Assembly (NCBI GenBank): GCA_900544385.1 | Contig: UQVD01000012.1 | Span: forward strand, 1 to 31,497 | Reading direction: 5' to 3' | Length of the DNA: 31,497 nucleotides | DNA from: an uncultured Collinsella sp. | GTDB taxonomy: Bacteria; Actinomycetota; Coriobacteriia; Coriobacteriales; Coriobacteriaceae | Shown: piece after piece, positions 1 to 7,914 of the stretch | How the letters are laid out: every line of letters starts with the position of its first letter | Numbering within the stretch: position 1 is the first letter of the stretch | Notes under the pieces: generated by a model | What the model saw: only the letters and a program-made list of their open reading frames with translations | Databases searched by the model: none | What the model was told of the DNA's origin: nothing | Translations under genes and position numbers: made by a program

Positions 1-156
1 GTCCAGCCCCGCATAGATGGCATCGGCACCCGCCGCAATCGCCGCGAGCATCTGGTCGAGCCCGCCAGCAGGCGCCAGCAGTTCGGGCAGCGCCACTCCA
101 GCCGCCGCCAACTCGCTTTCGCATTGTCCGCTCGGTTCCATCGGCCGAATCGCCAT
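1..156 (-). CDS. Peptidase U32 family protein, N-terminal fragment
   Basis: Only the first 52 codons are present; the gene runs off the left edge of the window. The fragment contains the motif ELLAPAGGLDQ followed by AAIAAGADAIYAGLD. This matches the conserved N-terminus of U32 family proteins (YegQ/TrhP/RlhA and PrtC types), which form TIM-barrel-like proteins often involved in tRNA or rRNA hydroxylation or, in some cases, proteolysis. The ATG at 156 is chosen because a GAGGAG ribosome binding site lies about 8 bases upstream (164-169). An internal ATG at 141 has no comparable site. The gene is divergent from the penicillin-binding protein gene, with 161 bases between the two starts. Which U32 subfamily it belongs to cannot be decided from this fragment. 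Confidence 0.8.
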   Translation of the reverse strand, partial: MAIRPMEPSGQCESELAAAGVALPELLAPAGGLDQMLAAIAAGADAIYAGLD

Positions 157-214
157 CGGTAAACTCCTCACCAAGGTATGCATTCACTCTGAAAAATGCC
201 GTCATCCAGCATAC

Positions 215-295
215 ACGAGGCCCCGCGTGCCTCGTTTGGTTTATCGTGTAATAACTTATGTCCATCCTGCCAGGCATAACACCTGCCGCCTGGCA
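215..295. promoter_or_regulatory. Two hairpins in the divergent leader
   Basis: Between the U32 and penicillin-binding protein genes there are two perfect inverted repeats. The first is ACGAGGC at 215-221 pairing with GCCTCGT at 229-235, followed on the plus strand by a T-rich stretch, so it could act as a weak terminator or attenuator. The second is TGCCAGGC at 268-275 pairing with GCCTGGCA at 288-295, ending 10 bases before the ribosome binding site at 306-310. The second hairpin could affect translation of the downstream gene. No convincing -35/-10 pair was found, so the role is inferred. Confidence 0.45.
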
Positions 296-317
296 CGACA
301 TACCTGGAGGTCAATAT

Positions 318-2507
318 ATGGGTCCTCGCCAACGACAGGGGCGCAGTCGCTCTAAGACGCATGCCCTTCCCATGATCTTGCTCTCGTTTTTGGGCTTTCT
401 GCTTATCGCGGGCGTAGCGTTTGGCATCGGCATGATCGGCAACGTCAACCGCTGGCTGTCCGATCTGCCCGACTACACCGATGCCAACGCGTATCTGGTG
501 AGCGAGCCCACCGACATCGTCGACTGCAACGGCAATACCATTGCGAGTTTCTACACGCAAAACCGCAAGTCCGTCACCAAGGACCAAGTGTCCCCGTACG
601 TGCTGCAGGGCACCGTCGACGTTGAGGACGAGCGCTTCTACGAGCATGGCGGCATCGACCTCTGGGGCATTGCACGCGCATCGGTGGCAACCCTCACCGG
701 CGGCCACGAGGGCGCATCGACCATCACCCAGCAGCTGGTTCGCAACACCATCTTGCAGGAGGAACAATTCGACTCGACCATCGAGCGTAAGGTGCGCGAG
801 GCCTATATCGCCATCAAGATGGAGGATATGTACTCCAAAGACGAGATCCTCATGATGTACCTCAACACCATCTACTACGGCCATGGAGCATATGGCATCG
901 AGGCCGCCGCTGAGACCTATCTGTCCAAAACCGCCGCCGACCTCACCCTGAGCGAGGCCGCGCTGCTCATCGGCCTTCCCAACTCGCCCTCGCAGTACGA
1001 CCCCACGGTTAATCCCGACTTGGCGCTGTCCCGCCGCAACAAGGTTCTGGACAACATGCTGCGTCTGGGCCACATCACGCAGGAAGAGCACGATGCCGCG
1101 CAGGCTGAGCCCATCACGCTTAACGTGACCGAGATTTCGGGCAGTGGCGTCGATGTGTACTCTCAGCCCTACTTTGTCGCCTACGTTAAGCAGCTGCTTG
1201 AGCAGGAGTTCTCCACCGACGTGCTCTTTAAGGGCGGTCTGACCGTCAAGACCACCATCGACCCCACCATGCAGCAGGTGGCCGAGGAGGCCGTGCGCTC
1301 GCAGCTCGACACGCTTTCGCTCGACGGCCTGGACATGGGCATGGTCGTCGTTGACCCCAAGACCGGCTACATCAAGTGCATGGTGGGCGGCTACGACTAC
1401 AACGCCGACGAGAATCACGTGAACCACGCTACGGCAAAGCGCCCCGTGGGCTCCACGTTTAAGGCCTTTACGCTGGCAACTGCCATCCAAAACGGTATGA
1501 ACCCCAACGTCACCCTCAACTGCAACTCGCCGCTCAAGGCCAAGGGCACCACGACCGAGGTGCAAAACTACGGCAACCAGAGCTATGGCAACATCACGCT
1601 TAAGCAGGCAACGGCATACTCATCCAACACCGGCTACATTCAGGTGGCCGAAGCCATCGGCAATGACAAGATCATGTCGCTCGTCAAAAAGCTCGGCATC
1701 GATCCCGCCAAGGACAATATCGAGGACGTTCCCGTCATGACGCTCGGCACCGGGTCCATCTCACCGCTCGAGATGGCATCGGCCTACGCAACGTTTGCCA
1801 ACGGTGGCTACTACCGTCAGCCCATCGCCATTACCGAGATCGACTCGCGTACCGGCTCGGTTCTGTACCAGCACACCGACAATCCCACGCAGGTGCTCAC
1901 CGAAGGCGAGGCTGCCGCGGTTACCGACGTTCTATCCGGCGTCATGCAGGGTAGCGGCACGGGTGCCGCCGGCGCGCTGAGCGTCAACCAGCCCTATGCC
2001 GGCAAGACGGGCACCACTGACAACACCACCAACCTGTGGTTCTGCGGCTTCACGCCGCAGCTGGCATGCGCCCTGTGGACCGGTTATTCCGCAGGCGAGA
2101 TTCCCATCCAAAAGTACGGTTCGGACCTGCTGGGCGACAGCACCAACCTGCCCGTCTTTAAGAAGTTCATGAACACCGTTCTAGCGGGCACCGAGCGCGA
2201 GGAATTCCCGACCGGAACGGCTCCCACGTACAAGAACAATAACGTCTGGAAGTTCTACGGCACAAACAACAAAAAGAAAGACGAAGAGGATAAAGACGAG
2301 GGAAAAGAAGAGGAAGAGACCACGACCACCACAACCACAACGACAACCACGACCACTGAAACCCCGGGTGGCAACACCACCGGCGATAGCGGCACGACAG
2401 GTGGCGACGGTGGCACGGGTGGCGATGGCGGCACGGGTGGCGACGGTGGCACGCCGACGCCTACACCCGACCCTACGCCCACGCCCGACCCCTCTACGGG
2501 CCAGTAG
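318..2507 (+). CDS. Class A penicillin-binding protein (PBP1A type)
   Basis: This bifunctional peptidoglycan synthase polymerises lipid II and cross-links stem peptides at the outer face of the membrane. The product is 729 residues. A membrane segment lies near residues 16-40. The GT51 glycosyltransferase domain has VEDERFYEH with catalytic Glu103 and the GASTITQQL motif. The transpeptidase domain has S379-T-F-K, S435-S-N and K563-T-G, so all three catalytic motifs are intact. The ATG at 318 is chosen because GGAGG at 306-310 precedes it by 7 bases; the upstream in-frame ATG at 258 has no such site and would add 20 residues before the basic N-terminus. The C-terminus is unusual: a Lys/Glu/Asp stretch, 13 consecutive Thr codons (2319-2357), three Gly-Gly-Asp-Gly-Gly-Thr repeats and a Pro-Thr tail. 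This tail is probably an extracellular wall-spanning linker. A terminator follows at 2533. Confidence 0.95.
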   Translation: MGPRQRQGRSRSKTHALPMILLSFLGFLLIAGVAFGIGMIGNVNRWLSDLPDYTDANAYLVSEPTDIVDCNGNTIASFYTQNRKSVTKDQVSPYVLQGTVDVEDERFYEHGGIDLWGIARASVATLTGGHEGASTITQQLVRNTILQEEQFDSTIERKVREAYIAIKMEDMYSKDEILMMYLNTIYYGHGAYGIEAAAETYLSKTAADLTLSEAALLIGLPNSPSQYDPTVNPDLALSRRNKVLDNMLRLGHITQEEHDAAQAEPITLNVTEISGSGVDVYSQPYFVAYVKQLLEQEFSTDVLFKGGLTVKTTIDPTMQQVAEEAVRSQLDTLSLDGLDMGMVVVDPKTGYIKCMVGGYDYNADENHVNHATAKRPVGSTFKAFTLATAIQNGMNPNVTLNCNSPLKAKGTTTEVQNYGNQSYGNITLKQATAYSSNTGYIQVAEAIGNDKIMSLVKKLGIDPAKDNIEDVPVMTLGTGSISPLEMASAYATFANGGYYRQPIAITEIDSRTGSVLYQHTDNPTQVLTEGEAAAVTDVLSGVMQGSGTGAAGALSVNQPYAGKTGTTDNTTNLWFCGFTPQLACALWTGYSAGEIPIQKYGSDLLGDSTNLPVFKKFMNTVLAGTEREEFPTGTAPTYKNNNVWKFYGTNNKKKDEEDKDEGKEEEETTTTTTTTTTTTTETPGGNTTGDSGTTGGDGGTGGDGGTGGDGGTPTPTPDPTPTPDPSTGQ

Positions 2508-2532
2508 ACGCAAAGCGGCATCTGACACCAAG

Positions 2533-2573
2533 GCGCCCGAGCAGCACGTACGCTGCTCGGGCGCTTCTTTATT
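2533..2573 (+). terminator. Rho-independent terminator of the PBP gene
   Basis: A perfect 13-base stem (2533-2545 pairing with 2552-2564) encloses a 6-base loop and is followed by TTCTTTATTT. It starts 25 bases after the PBP stop codon and faces the convergent argR gene. Confidence 0.9.
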
Positions 2574-2642
2574 TCAGCAGATGCCACAAGATGCCACGAC
2601 GGTCCCGGCTGCAAGACCGATAGGGCAACGGGTGCCGGCATG

Positions 2643-2672
2643 CAAAAGGGCGCTGACTTTCGTCAACGCCCT
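2643..2672 (-). terminator. Rho-independent terminator of argR
   Basis: On the minus strand an 11-base stem with one G-U pair (2662-2672 with 2647-2657) closes a GAAA tetraloop and is followed by TTTT (2643-2646). It lies 50 bases beyond the argR stop codon, on the strand of argR. Confidence 0.85.
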
Positions 2673-2722
2673 CGGCAATTACCTATAGCAACAATCGGCA
2701 CAGCAGCAGTGCCACGCATCCC

Positions 2723-3160
2723 CTACTTGTGAGAGTTACTCAGCTTGTTGATGAGCGCCTCAAGACGCTCTCCGTCCTCGGCCGTCTGCGCAATGACCAA
2801 GATCGTGTCGTTGCCGGCAAGCGAGCCAAGCACGTCGGGCAGCTCCGCGGCATCGACAGCCGCGGCAATGCCAGAAGCCGTACCGGGCTGCGCCTTGATC
2901 ATAACCAGATTATCGGTGCGCAGTACGCCGGTAACCAACTCGGAAACCATGCGCTGCAGATGCAGGTCCTCGGCAAGGACATAGATGCCCTCGGGGAGCT
3001 TACGCAGTCCCATGTCCGCGATATCGCGCGAAACGGTCGCCTGCGTGCAATCGAAACCCATGGCGCGAAGCTCGTCTACCAAAACGCGCTGCGTACGTAC
3101 GTCCTTATTGCGAACAATATCTCTGATGGCATCCTGGCGCCCATTGCGTTTTTTGGCCAT
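2723..3160 (-). CDS. argR: Arginine repressor ArgR
   Basis: ArgR is a hexameric transcription factor that binds ARG boxes when loaded with arginine and controls arginine biosynthesis and catabolism. The product is 145 residues, normal for the family. An N-terminal winged helix-turn-helix (roughly residues 5-70) includes the recognition segment QATVSRDIADMG. The C-terminal oligomerisation and arginine-binding domain has GTASGIAAAVDAAELPDVLG and GNDTILV. Many family members have GDDT at this last site; here the first Asp is Asn, which might change ligand affinity. The ATG at 3160 has GGAGTGAGG upstream; an upstream in-frame TTG at 3193 is less likely. No arginine biosynthesis genes are adjacent, so targets lie elsewhere, though carbamate kinase and a carbamoyltransferase occur 18 kb away. 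Confidence 0.95.
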   Translation of the reverse strand: MAKKRNGRQDAIRDIVRNKDVRTQRVLVDELRAMGFDCTQATVSRDIADMGLRKLPEGIYVLAEDLHLQRMVSELVTGVLRTDNLVMIKAQPGTASGIAAAVDAAELPDVLGSLAGNDTILVIAQTAEDGERLEALINKLSNSHK

Positions 3161-3250
3161 ACAAAACCTCACTCCAAAAGATGGCGGAGACAATCACTTA
3201 GTAATTGAATAGTTTAGCGCTATTTGAGGGTTTTAGTGAATAAGAACGCA

Positions 3251-3283
3251 TTTCGAAACAATTCCATGCAATTTATTTCGAAA
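3251..3283. promoter_or_regulatory. Paired TTTCGAAA palindromes upstream of argR
   Basis: The 8-base palindrome TTTCGAAA occurs at 3251-3258 and again at 3276-3283, 25 bases apart, in an AT-rich stretch between the glycosyltransferase stop and argR. Two TGAAT half-sites similar to half an ARG box also lie nearby (about 3205 and 3237). The arrangement suggests a protein binding region controlling argR, possibly by autoregulation. This is inference from spacing and symmetry only. Confidence 0.35.
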
Positions 3284-3292
3284 ATCACGCTA

Positions 3293-4369
3293 CTAGACAG
3301 TCCGGACGCCCGAACGATTGAAAAAAGCCGCCAGATGCGTATACAACGCACATCGCATAGGCTTGGCACTAGCTATCGAACCATAGAGCAGACCTAGGCC
3401 CCGATGATTGCCTTTAAGAGCCGCAACCATCTGACGGGTACGCTGCGCTTCGAGCATATCATGCAAACGGGCCGAACGCTCTATTGAAGATACACCATGG
3501 GGGCTCAGACACAAATTTTCGATGCAGGCAACCAGGCCGGCGTAGTAATACCGCTGGCAGACCAGCTTCAACTGATCGCCACCGCCCGCGACGGCAAGCG
3601 AGTCGGCAAGCCTGTCGAGCGCCCCGATATCATCAGAAAGCTTGGCAAACATCGTGGGGTCAAACGTCTCCGTAATCGACGGCGCCACTGCATGAAAACG
3701 GGCACGGCCACATCCCGAAACGCGCTTTGCCCGCGAAAGCGCGAACGTCAAAAAAGACACCGTGCGAAACGCATCGCCGTGCGCAAGGCACGCCTCAAAG
3801 AGGGCGCGATCATACAGCACGCCAGAGGTCTGTCGGATTAAACCACAGGAAACCAATTGGGTCAGGCAAGCCGCCCGGTCCTCATCTTCAGAAACGGATG
3901 TCGCGTCCAAAACTCGGGAATGACGTTCGCGGTGAACATCGTAGCGATCGAGCGAAACAGAGGGAAACACGATGTCAGCAGAAGCGTCGCAGGAGCTTTC
4001 GACCATCTGCGAAAGGGACTGCGGCGCAAACCACTCATTGGCATTAGTCGCAATGATCTGGGAGCCGCGCGAAGCCGCAAAGCCGGCATGCAGGCAGGCA
4101 CCAGGTGCTGGGTCCTCAACATCAATCAAATCAATATGAATGTCTCTGTCGGCAGCAACTTCGAGCGAATGGCGCACACCAGCTACCACGCCGCGGCAAA
4201 CGACGACAATTTGCAAATCGTAGAGGTCTTGGTTCTGGACGCTCTCGAGAGCGCGCATCGCATAACTGGGCGAACCCTCAACAATCAGGATCACCGAAAG
4301 TCGCGGATGCGAACCACGTCGAACCAAGTTTTCCGTCCTCTCGACAGCTAGTAACAAACTGTCGTTCAT
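3293..4369 (-). CDS. Glycosyltransferase family 2-like protein, degenerate
   Basis: The first 110 residues read as a GT-A nucleotide-sugar binding fold: LSVILIVEGSPSYAMRALES, then QIVVVCRG, then GFAASRGSQIIATNANEW. GT2 enzymes normally carry an Asp-X-Asp metal site after such a strand (for example LDADD). Here the corresponding stretch is TNANEW, without acidic residues in the expected places, so catalytic activity is doubtful. The rest of the 358-residue protein has no recognised domain and no clear membrane segment, so it is probably cytoplasmic. The ATG at 4369 was preferred over an upstream TTG; its ribosome binding site (GGGGTG) is modest. The gene lies between truA and argR on the same strand, which says nothing about its substrate. 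It may be a regulatory or inactive relative. Confidence 0.6.
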   Translation of the reverse strand: MNDSLLLAVERTENLVRRGSHPRLSVILIVEGSPSYAMRALESVQNQDLYDLQIVVVCRGVVAGVRHSLEVAADRDIHIDLIDVEDPAPGACLHAGFAASRGSQIIATNANEWFAPQSLSQMVESSCDASADIVFPSVSLDRYDVHRERHSRVLDATSVSEDEDRAACLTQLVSCGLIRQTSGVLYDRALFEACLAHGDAFRTVSFLTFALSRAKRVSGCGRARFHAVAPSITETFDPTMFAKLSDDIGALDRLADSLAVAGGGDQLKLVCQRYYYAGLVACIENLCLSPHGVSSIERSARLHDMLEAQRTRQMVAALKGNHRGLGLLYGSIASAKPMRCALYTHLAAFFNRSGVRTV

Positions 4370-4488
4370 GGTACACCCCGTCAATTAATGCGGGCGGTCG
4401 TCCGCCGCGATGCACGTCAAGAACAGATGTTGCACACGCCCCGCCCACAGGCGCCGCACACAAAGATCGCCGTCAGGCAGCCACTTCC

Positions 4489-5313
4489 CTAATCGAGCAC
4501 CACAAGCTCGGTGGGGTCGTAGTCCACGCCCATAAAAGTAAGACCGCATGCGGGTGCCGTAGGACCAGCTGCGGTGCGATCGCAGGCGTCAATTACCTCG
4601 CGCATCCACTCGGGATCGCGGCGATGCATGCCGATCTCGACAAGGGTGCCCACAATGGTTCGCACCATCGAATGCAAAAACGCATTGCCCTCGATGGTAA
4701 ACGAGAGGATGTCCTCGCCAAAGGCGACCTCATGGCCAAACTCGGCCCGCATTACGCAACGGTGCGTGGGCTTGCCCACGGCAGAGGCGACCTTGCAAAA
4801 GCTCTTAAAGTCCTGCTCGCCCAAAAGCGCAGGGCAGGCGGCCGCCATCGCATCGACGTCGAGGGGATAGCGATGCCACCACACTGCACCGCGTGACAAC
4901 ACGGGCCGCGCATCACGGTCGGCAATGCGATAGGTGTACGTACGAGAGCGCGCGTCAAAACGTGCAGAAAAGCCCTTACGGGCCTTGTAGACCTCGTTGA
5001 TGGCAATATCTTTGCCCAGGAGGGCATCCATAGCCCTCAGCCACCTACGGCGCGTACACGCAAGCTCAGCGTCCGTTACGGGCACGCTGATGTATTGGGC
5101 CACCGCATGAACGCCGGCATCGGTACGCCCCGCGCACGTCAGATCGATTGGGCGGCGCAGCAACGTCTCGATTGCACGGCGCAGCTCGCCCGCAACCGTC
5201 GTCTGGCCCGGCTGCTCGGCAAATCCACTATAGGAGGAGCCATCATAGGCAACGCGAAATACTAACGTGGCATCGAGTTCCTCGATCGAATTAAAACCGG
5301 CCTGAGCGGTCAT
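4489..5313 (-). CDS. truA: tRNA pseudouridine(38-40) synthase TruA
   Basis: TruA converts uridines 38, 39 and 40 of the tRNA anticodon arm to pseudouridine. The 274-residue product contains the family signature CAGRTDAGVHA, with catalytic Asp65. It also has AYDGSSYSGFAEQ near the N-terminus and NAFLHSMVRTIVGTLVEIG in the C-terminal half, both typical of the family. The ATG at 5313 is supported by an AGGGGAG ribosome binding site 3-4 bases upstream; an in-frame TTG at 5331 lies on the other side of that site and is less likely. It follows rplQ, as in many Gram-positive genomes, but a strong terminator stands between them. Expression must therefore come from read-through or from a promoter in the roughly 40 bases after the terminator. 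Confidence 0.96.
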   Translation of the reverse strand: MTAQAGFNSIEELDATLVFRVAYDGSSYSGFAEQPGQTTVAGELRRAIETLLRRPIDLTCAGRTDAGVHAVAQYISVPVTDAELACTRRRWLRAMDALLGKDIAINEVYKARKGFSARFDARSRTYTYRIADRDARPVLSRGAVWWHRYPLDVDAMAAACPALLGEQDFKSFCKVASAVGKPTHRCVMRAEFGHEVAFGEDILSFTIEGNAFLHSMVRTIVGTLVEIGMHRRDPEWMREVIDACDRTAAGPTAPACGLTFMGVDYDPTELVVLD

Positions 5314-5351
5314 AGACTCCCCTAGCGACAAATAGATAGAAGTAAAACGAT

Positions 5352-5382
5352 AAAAAAAGAGGGGTACGCGAACGTACCCCTC
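5352..5382 (-). terminator. Terminator of the spc-alpha ribosomal operon
   Basis: A perfect 10-base stem (5373-5382 with 5359-5368) with a 4-base loop is followed on the minus strand by seven T residues (5352-5358). It lies 26 bases after the rplQ stop codon and closes the ribosomal operon upstream of truA. Confidence 0.95.
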
Positions 5383-5408
5383 GAATATAGCCTATGCAGA
5401 CAGATTGT

Positions 5409-5876
5409 CTACTCGGCGGTCTCCTCGGCGGGAGCCTCCTCGACAGCCTCGACCTTCTTGGGAGCCTCGACCTTCTTGGGGGCCGGAGCAGCCTTCTTGG
5501 CCTTGGGCGTGCAAGGCTCGGTGACGAGCTCCATGATAACGATAGGAGCGTTGTCGCCCTTGCGGTTACCGAGCTTCATGATGCGGGTGTAACCGCCGTT
5601 GCGGTCCTGCCACATGCCCTGGGCAGCCTTGTCGAAGATCTCGGCAACGAGCTGCTTATCGCCGAGCTTGGCGATGGCCAGACGACGAGAGTGCAGGTCG
5701 CCCTTCTTGGCCCAGGTGATGATCGGATCGACGACCGAACGGAGCGCCTTGGCGCGGGTCTCGGTGGTCTTGATGCGGTCGTTCTCGAAGAGGGCCTTGG
5801 CGAGGCTCTTCTTCATGGCCTTGGTGTGGCTCGCATCGGTGCCGAGCTTCAGGCCCTTCTTAACGTTGTGACGCAT
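5409..5876 (-). CDS. rplQ: Large ribosomal subunit protein bL17
   Basis: L17 is a 50S subunit protein near the exit-tunnel side. Residues 1-117 match the family: MRHNVKKGLKLGTDASHTKA, then LFENDRIKTTETRAKALR, and NGGYTRIMKLGNRKGDNAPI. The product is 155 residues, longer than the roughly 120 of a typical L17, because of a C-terminal tail rich in Ala, Lys, Pro and Glu from about residue 122. Such tails are common in actinobacterial L17. It is the last gene of the ribosomal operon, 29 bases after rpoA. Confidence 0.98.
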   Translation of the reverse strand: MRHNVKKGLKLGTDASHTKAMKKSLAKALFENDRIKTTETRAKALRSVVDPIITWAKKGDLHSRRLAIAKLGDKQLVAEIFDKAAQGMWQDRNGGYTRIMKLGNRKGDNAPIVIMELVTEPCTPKAKKAAPAPKKVEAPKKVEAVEEAPAEETAE

Positions 5877-5905
5877 GGTCTAGTTTCTCCTCAATATGCG
5901 AAGCA

Positions 5906-6847
5906 TTAAGCCTTCAGGCTCAGGCCCATGGACTCAAGCTTGTCCTTCACTTCCTCGATCGACTTAACGCCGAAGTTACGGATGTTAAGCAGATCGTTCT
6001 CCGAGAACTCAACGAGCTGACGGACCGAGTGAATGCTGGCACGCTTAAGGCAGTTATAGGAACGGACGGAAAGGTCCAGATCCTCAATCTGCTTGTCCAG
6101 CTCGGCGTTGTCGTTGGTGACCTCGGGAGCGAAGATCGAAGCCTCCTCCTCGACCTCGGGGGTCTCGGCAAGGTTCATGAAGGCGGCCATATGCTGGTTG
6201 ATGATATTGGCAGCCTGGACCACGGCGTCGCGCGGGGCGATGGAGCCGTTGGTCTCGATCTCAAGGACAAGGCGGTCGTAGTCGGTGTGCTGACCGACAC
6301 GGCAAGCCTCAACGAGCTTGGCGCAACGGCTCACCGGCGAGTACAGAGAGTCGACGTTGATCACACCGATGGGATCGTTGTCGCGCTTGTTAGCCTCGCC
6401 AGAGACATAGCCGCGGCCGTAGCCGATGCGCATGCTCATGGTGAGATGGCCACCCTCGGTGAGCGTTGCGATGTGCTGCTCGGGGTTGACCAGCTCAAAC
6501 TCGGACGGAATAAAGAAGTCCGCACCGGTGACCTCGCAGGGGCCGTCAACCGAGATGGTGGCGGTCGCCTCGTCGGTCGTGCCGAGAGCCCTGAAGACAA
6601 GACCCTTGACATTCAGGACGATGTCGGTGACATCCTCGACCATGTTAGGGATGGTCATGAACTCGTGCTGCGCACCATCGATCTGAATGGCCTCGACGGC
6701 GGCACCCTCGAGCGAGGACAGAAGAACGCGACGAAGCGAGTTGCCCAGCGTATCGCCGTAGCCACGCTCGAGCGGCTCGACGGAGACACGAGCAGACGTC
6801 TCGTTGATCTCTTCGACCTGAACCTGAGGCCTAATGAATTCTGACAT
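5906..6847 (-). CDS. rpoA: RNA polymerase subunit alpha
   Basis: The alpha subunit dimerises to nucleate RNA polymerase assembly and contacts UP elements and activators. The 313-residue product has an N-terminal domain (about 1-230) with LERGYGDTLGNSLRRVLLSS and VEDVTDIVLNVKGL. A flexible acidic linker follows, and then the C-terminal domain (about 245-313) containing LDLSVRSYNCLKRASIHSV and NIRNFGVKSIEEVKDKL. Length and domain order are normal. The start has an AGGTAAT-type ribosome binding site. It lies between rpsD and rplQ as in the canonical alpha operon. Confidence 0.99.
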   Translation of the reverse strand: MSEFIRPQVQVEEINETSARVSVEPLERGYGDTLGNSLRRVLLSSLEGAAVEAIQIDGAQHEFMTIPNMVEDVTDIVLNVKGLVFRALGTTDEATATISVDGPCEVTGADFFIPSEFELVNPEQHIATLTEGGHLTMSMRIGYGRGYVSGEANKRDNDPIGVINVDSLYSPVSRCAKLVEACRVGQHTDYDRLVLEIETNGSIAPRDAVVQAANIINQHMAAFMNLAETPEVEEEASIFAPEVTNDNAELDKQIEDLDLSVRSYNCLKRASIHSVRQLVEFSENDLLNIRNFGVKSIEEVKDKLESMGLSLKA

Positions 6848-6879
6848 GTATTACCTCCAGCCTCAGCAGCCCGGATGGA

Positions 6880-7476
6880 CTACTTAGAGTAGAGCTCGAC
6901 GATGAGCTGCTCGTTGATATCACCGCTGATCTGCTCACGCGTCGGCAGAGCGAGCACGTTACCAGACAGCTTCTCGATATCGACCTCGAGCCAGCCAGGG
7001 ACCTCAAAGCGCTCGGAGGAAATCAGGGCCTCCTTGATGGGGAGGAGGTCACGGAACTTCTCGCCGACAGCGACGACGTCGCCGGCCTTGACGCGGTAGG
7101 ACGGGATGTCCACGCGCTTGCCGTTCACGGTGAAGTGACCGTGACGGACGGACTGACGAGCCTCTTTGCGGGTGCGGGCGAAGCCAAGACGGAAGACGAC
7201 GTTGTCGAGGCGAGACTCAAGGATGATCATGAGGTTCTCACCGGTGACGCCGTTCATCTTGCGGGCCTTGTTGAAGTAGCCGTGGAACTGCTTCTCCAGA
7301 ACGCCATAGATGAACTTGACCTTCTGCTTCTCGCGCAGCTGCATGCCGTACTCAGATTCCTTGCGACGGCGCTTGGGCTGACGGATAGATTCCTTCTTGC
7401 TGCTGTAACCGAGCTCAGCGGGATCGATCCCGAGCTGACGGCAGCGCTTAAGAACAGGAGTCCTGTCGATTGCCAT
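6880..7476 (-). CDS. rpsD: Small ribosomal subunit protein uS4
   Basis: S4 is a primary 16S rRNA-binding protein that starts 30S assembly and, in some bacteria, represses the alpha operon. The 198-residue product contains the S4 RNA-binding domain with SRLDNVVFRLGFARTRKEAR and VNGKRVDIPSYRVKAGD. Only one Cys is present near the N-terminus (KRCRQLG), so this is the form without the four-Cys zinc site. It follows rpsK by 19 bases. Confidence 0.98.
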   Translation of the reverse strand: MAIDRTPVLKRCRQLGIDPAELGYSSKKESIRQPKRRRKESEYGMQLREKQKVKFIYGVLEKQFHGYFNKARKMNGVTGENLMIILESRLDNVVFRLGFARTRKEARQSVRHGHFTVNGKRVDIPSYRVKAGDVVAVGEKFRDLLPIKEALISSERFEVPGWLEVDIEKLSGNVLALPTREQISGDINEQLIVELYSK

Positions 7477-7495
7477 ATTGATACGATCCTTTCAG

Positions 7496-7900
7496 TTACA
7501 CGCGGCGACGCTTCTTGGGGCGGCAGCCGTTGTGCGGAATGGGGGTCTTGTCCTGGATGCTCGAGACCTCGAGGCCAGCAGCCTGGAGGGAGCGGATGGC
7601 GGTCTCACGACCGGAGCCGGGGCCCTTGACGAAGACGGAAACCTTCTTCATACCGTGCTCCATGGCCTGCTTGGCAGCAGCCTCGGCAGCCATCTGGGCA
7701 GCGAACGGCGTGGACTTACGGGAGCCCTTGAAGCCCACCTGGCCAGCCGACTTCCAGGAAATGACGTTGCCCTGGGGATCGGTGATCGAAACGATCGTGT
7801 TGTTGAACGTAGAACGAATGTGAGCCTGGCCCACGGAAATGTTCTTACGGTCCGCGCGCTTCAGACGGGCAGCGCGAACGTTCTTCTTAGCAGTAGCCAT
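7496..7900 (-). CDS. rpsK: Small ribosomal subunit protein uS11
   Basis: S11 forms part of the 30S platform near the mRNA exit. The 134-residue product has GQAHIRSTFNNTIVSITDPQ, AAQMAAEAAAKQAMEHG, and the basic tail PIPHNGCRPKKRRRV, all diagnostic. The gene starts 14 bases after rpsM ends. Confidence 0.99.
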   Translation of the reverse strand: MATAKKNVRAARLKRADRKNISVGQAHIRSTFNNTIVSITDPQGNVISWKSAGQVGFKGSRKSTPFAAQMAAEAAAKQAMEHGMKKVSVFVKGPGSGRETAIRSLQAAGLEVSSIQDKTPIPHNGCRPKKRRRV

Positions 7901-7914
7901 CTATCTAGCGCTCC

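Noticed and set aside
168..1565. Long 465-codon minus-strand reading frame opposite the PBP gene
   Set aside because: It is a shadow of the GC-rich PBP frame: no family motif, no ribosome binding site, and the plus strand has three intact catalytic motifs.
2319..2357. Frameshift or sequencing slippage in the poly-Thr tract of the PBP
   Set aside because: The codons vary (ACC, ACG, ACA, ACT) rather than repeating one triplet, and the frame continues to a sensible stop and terminator.
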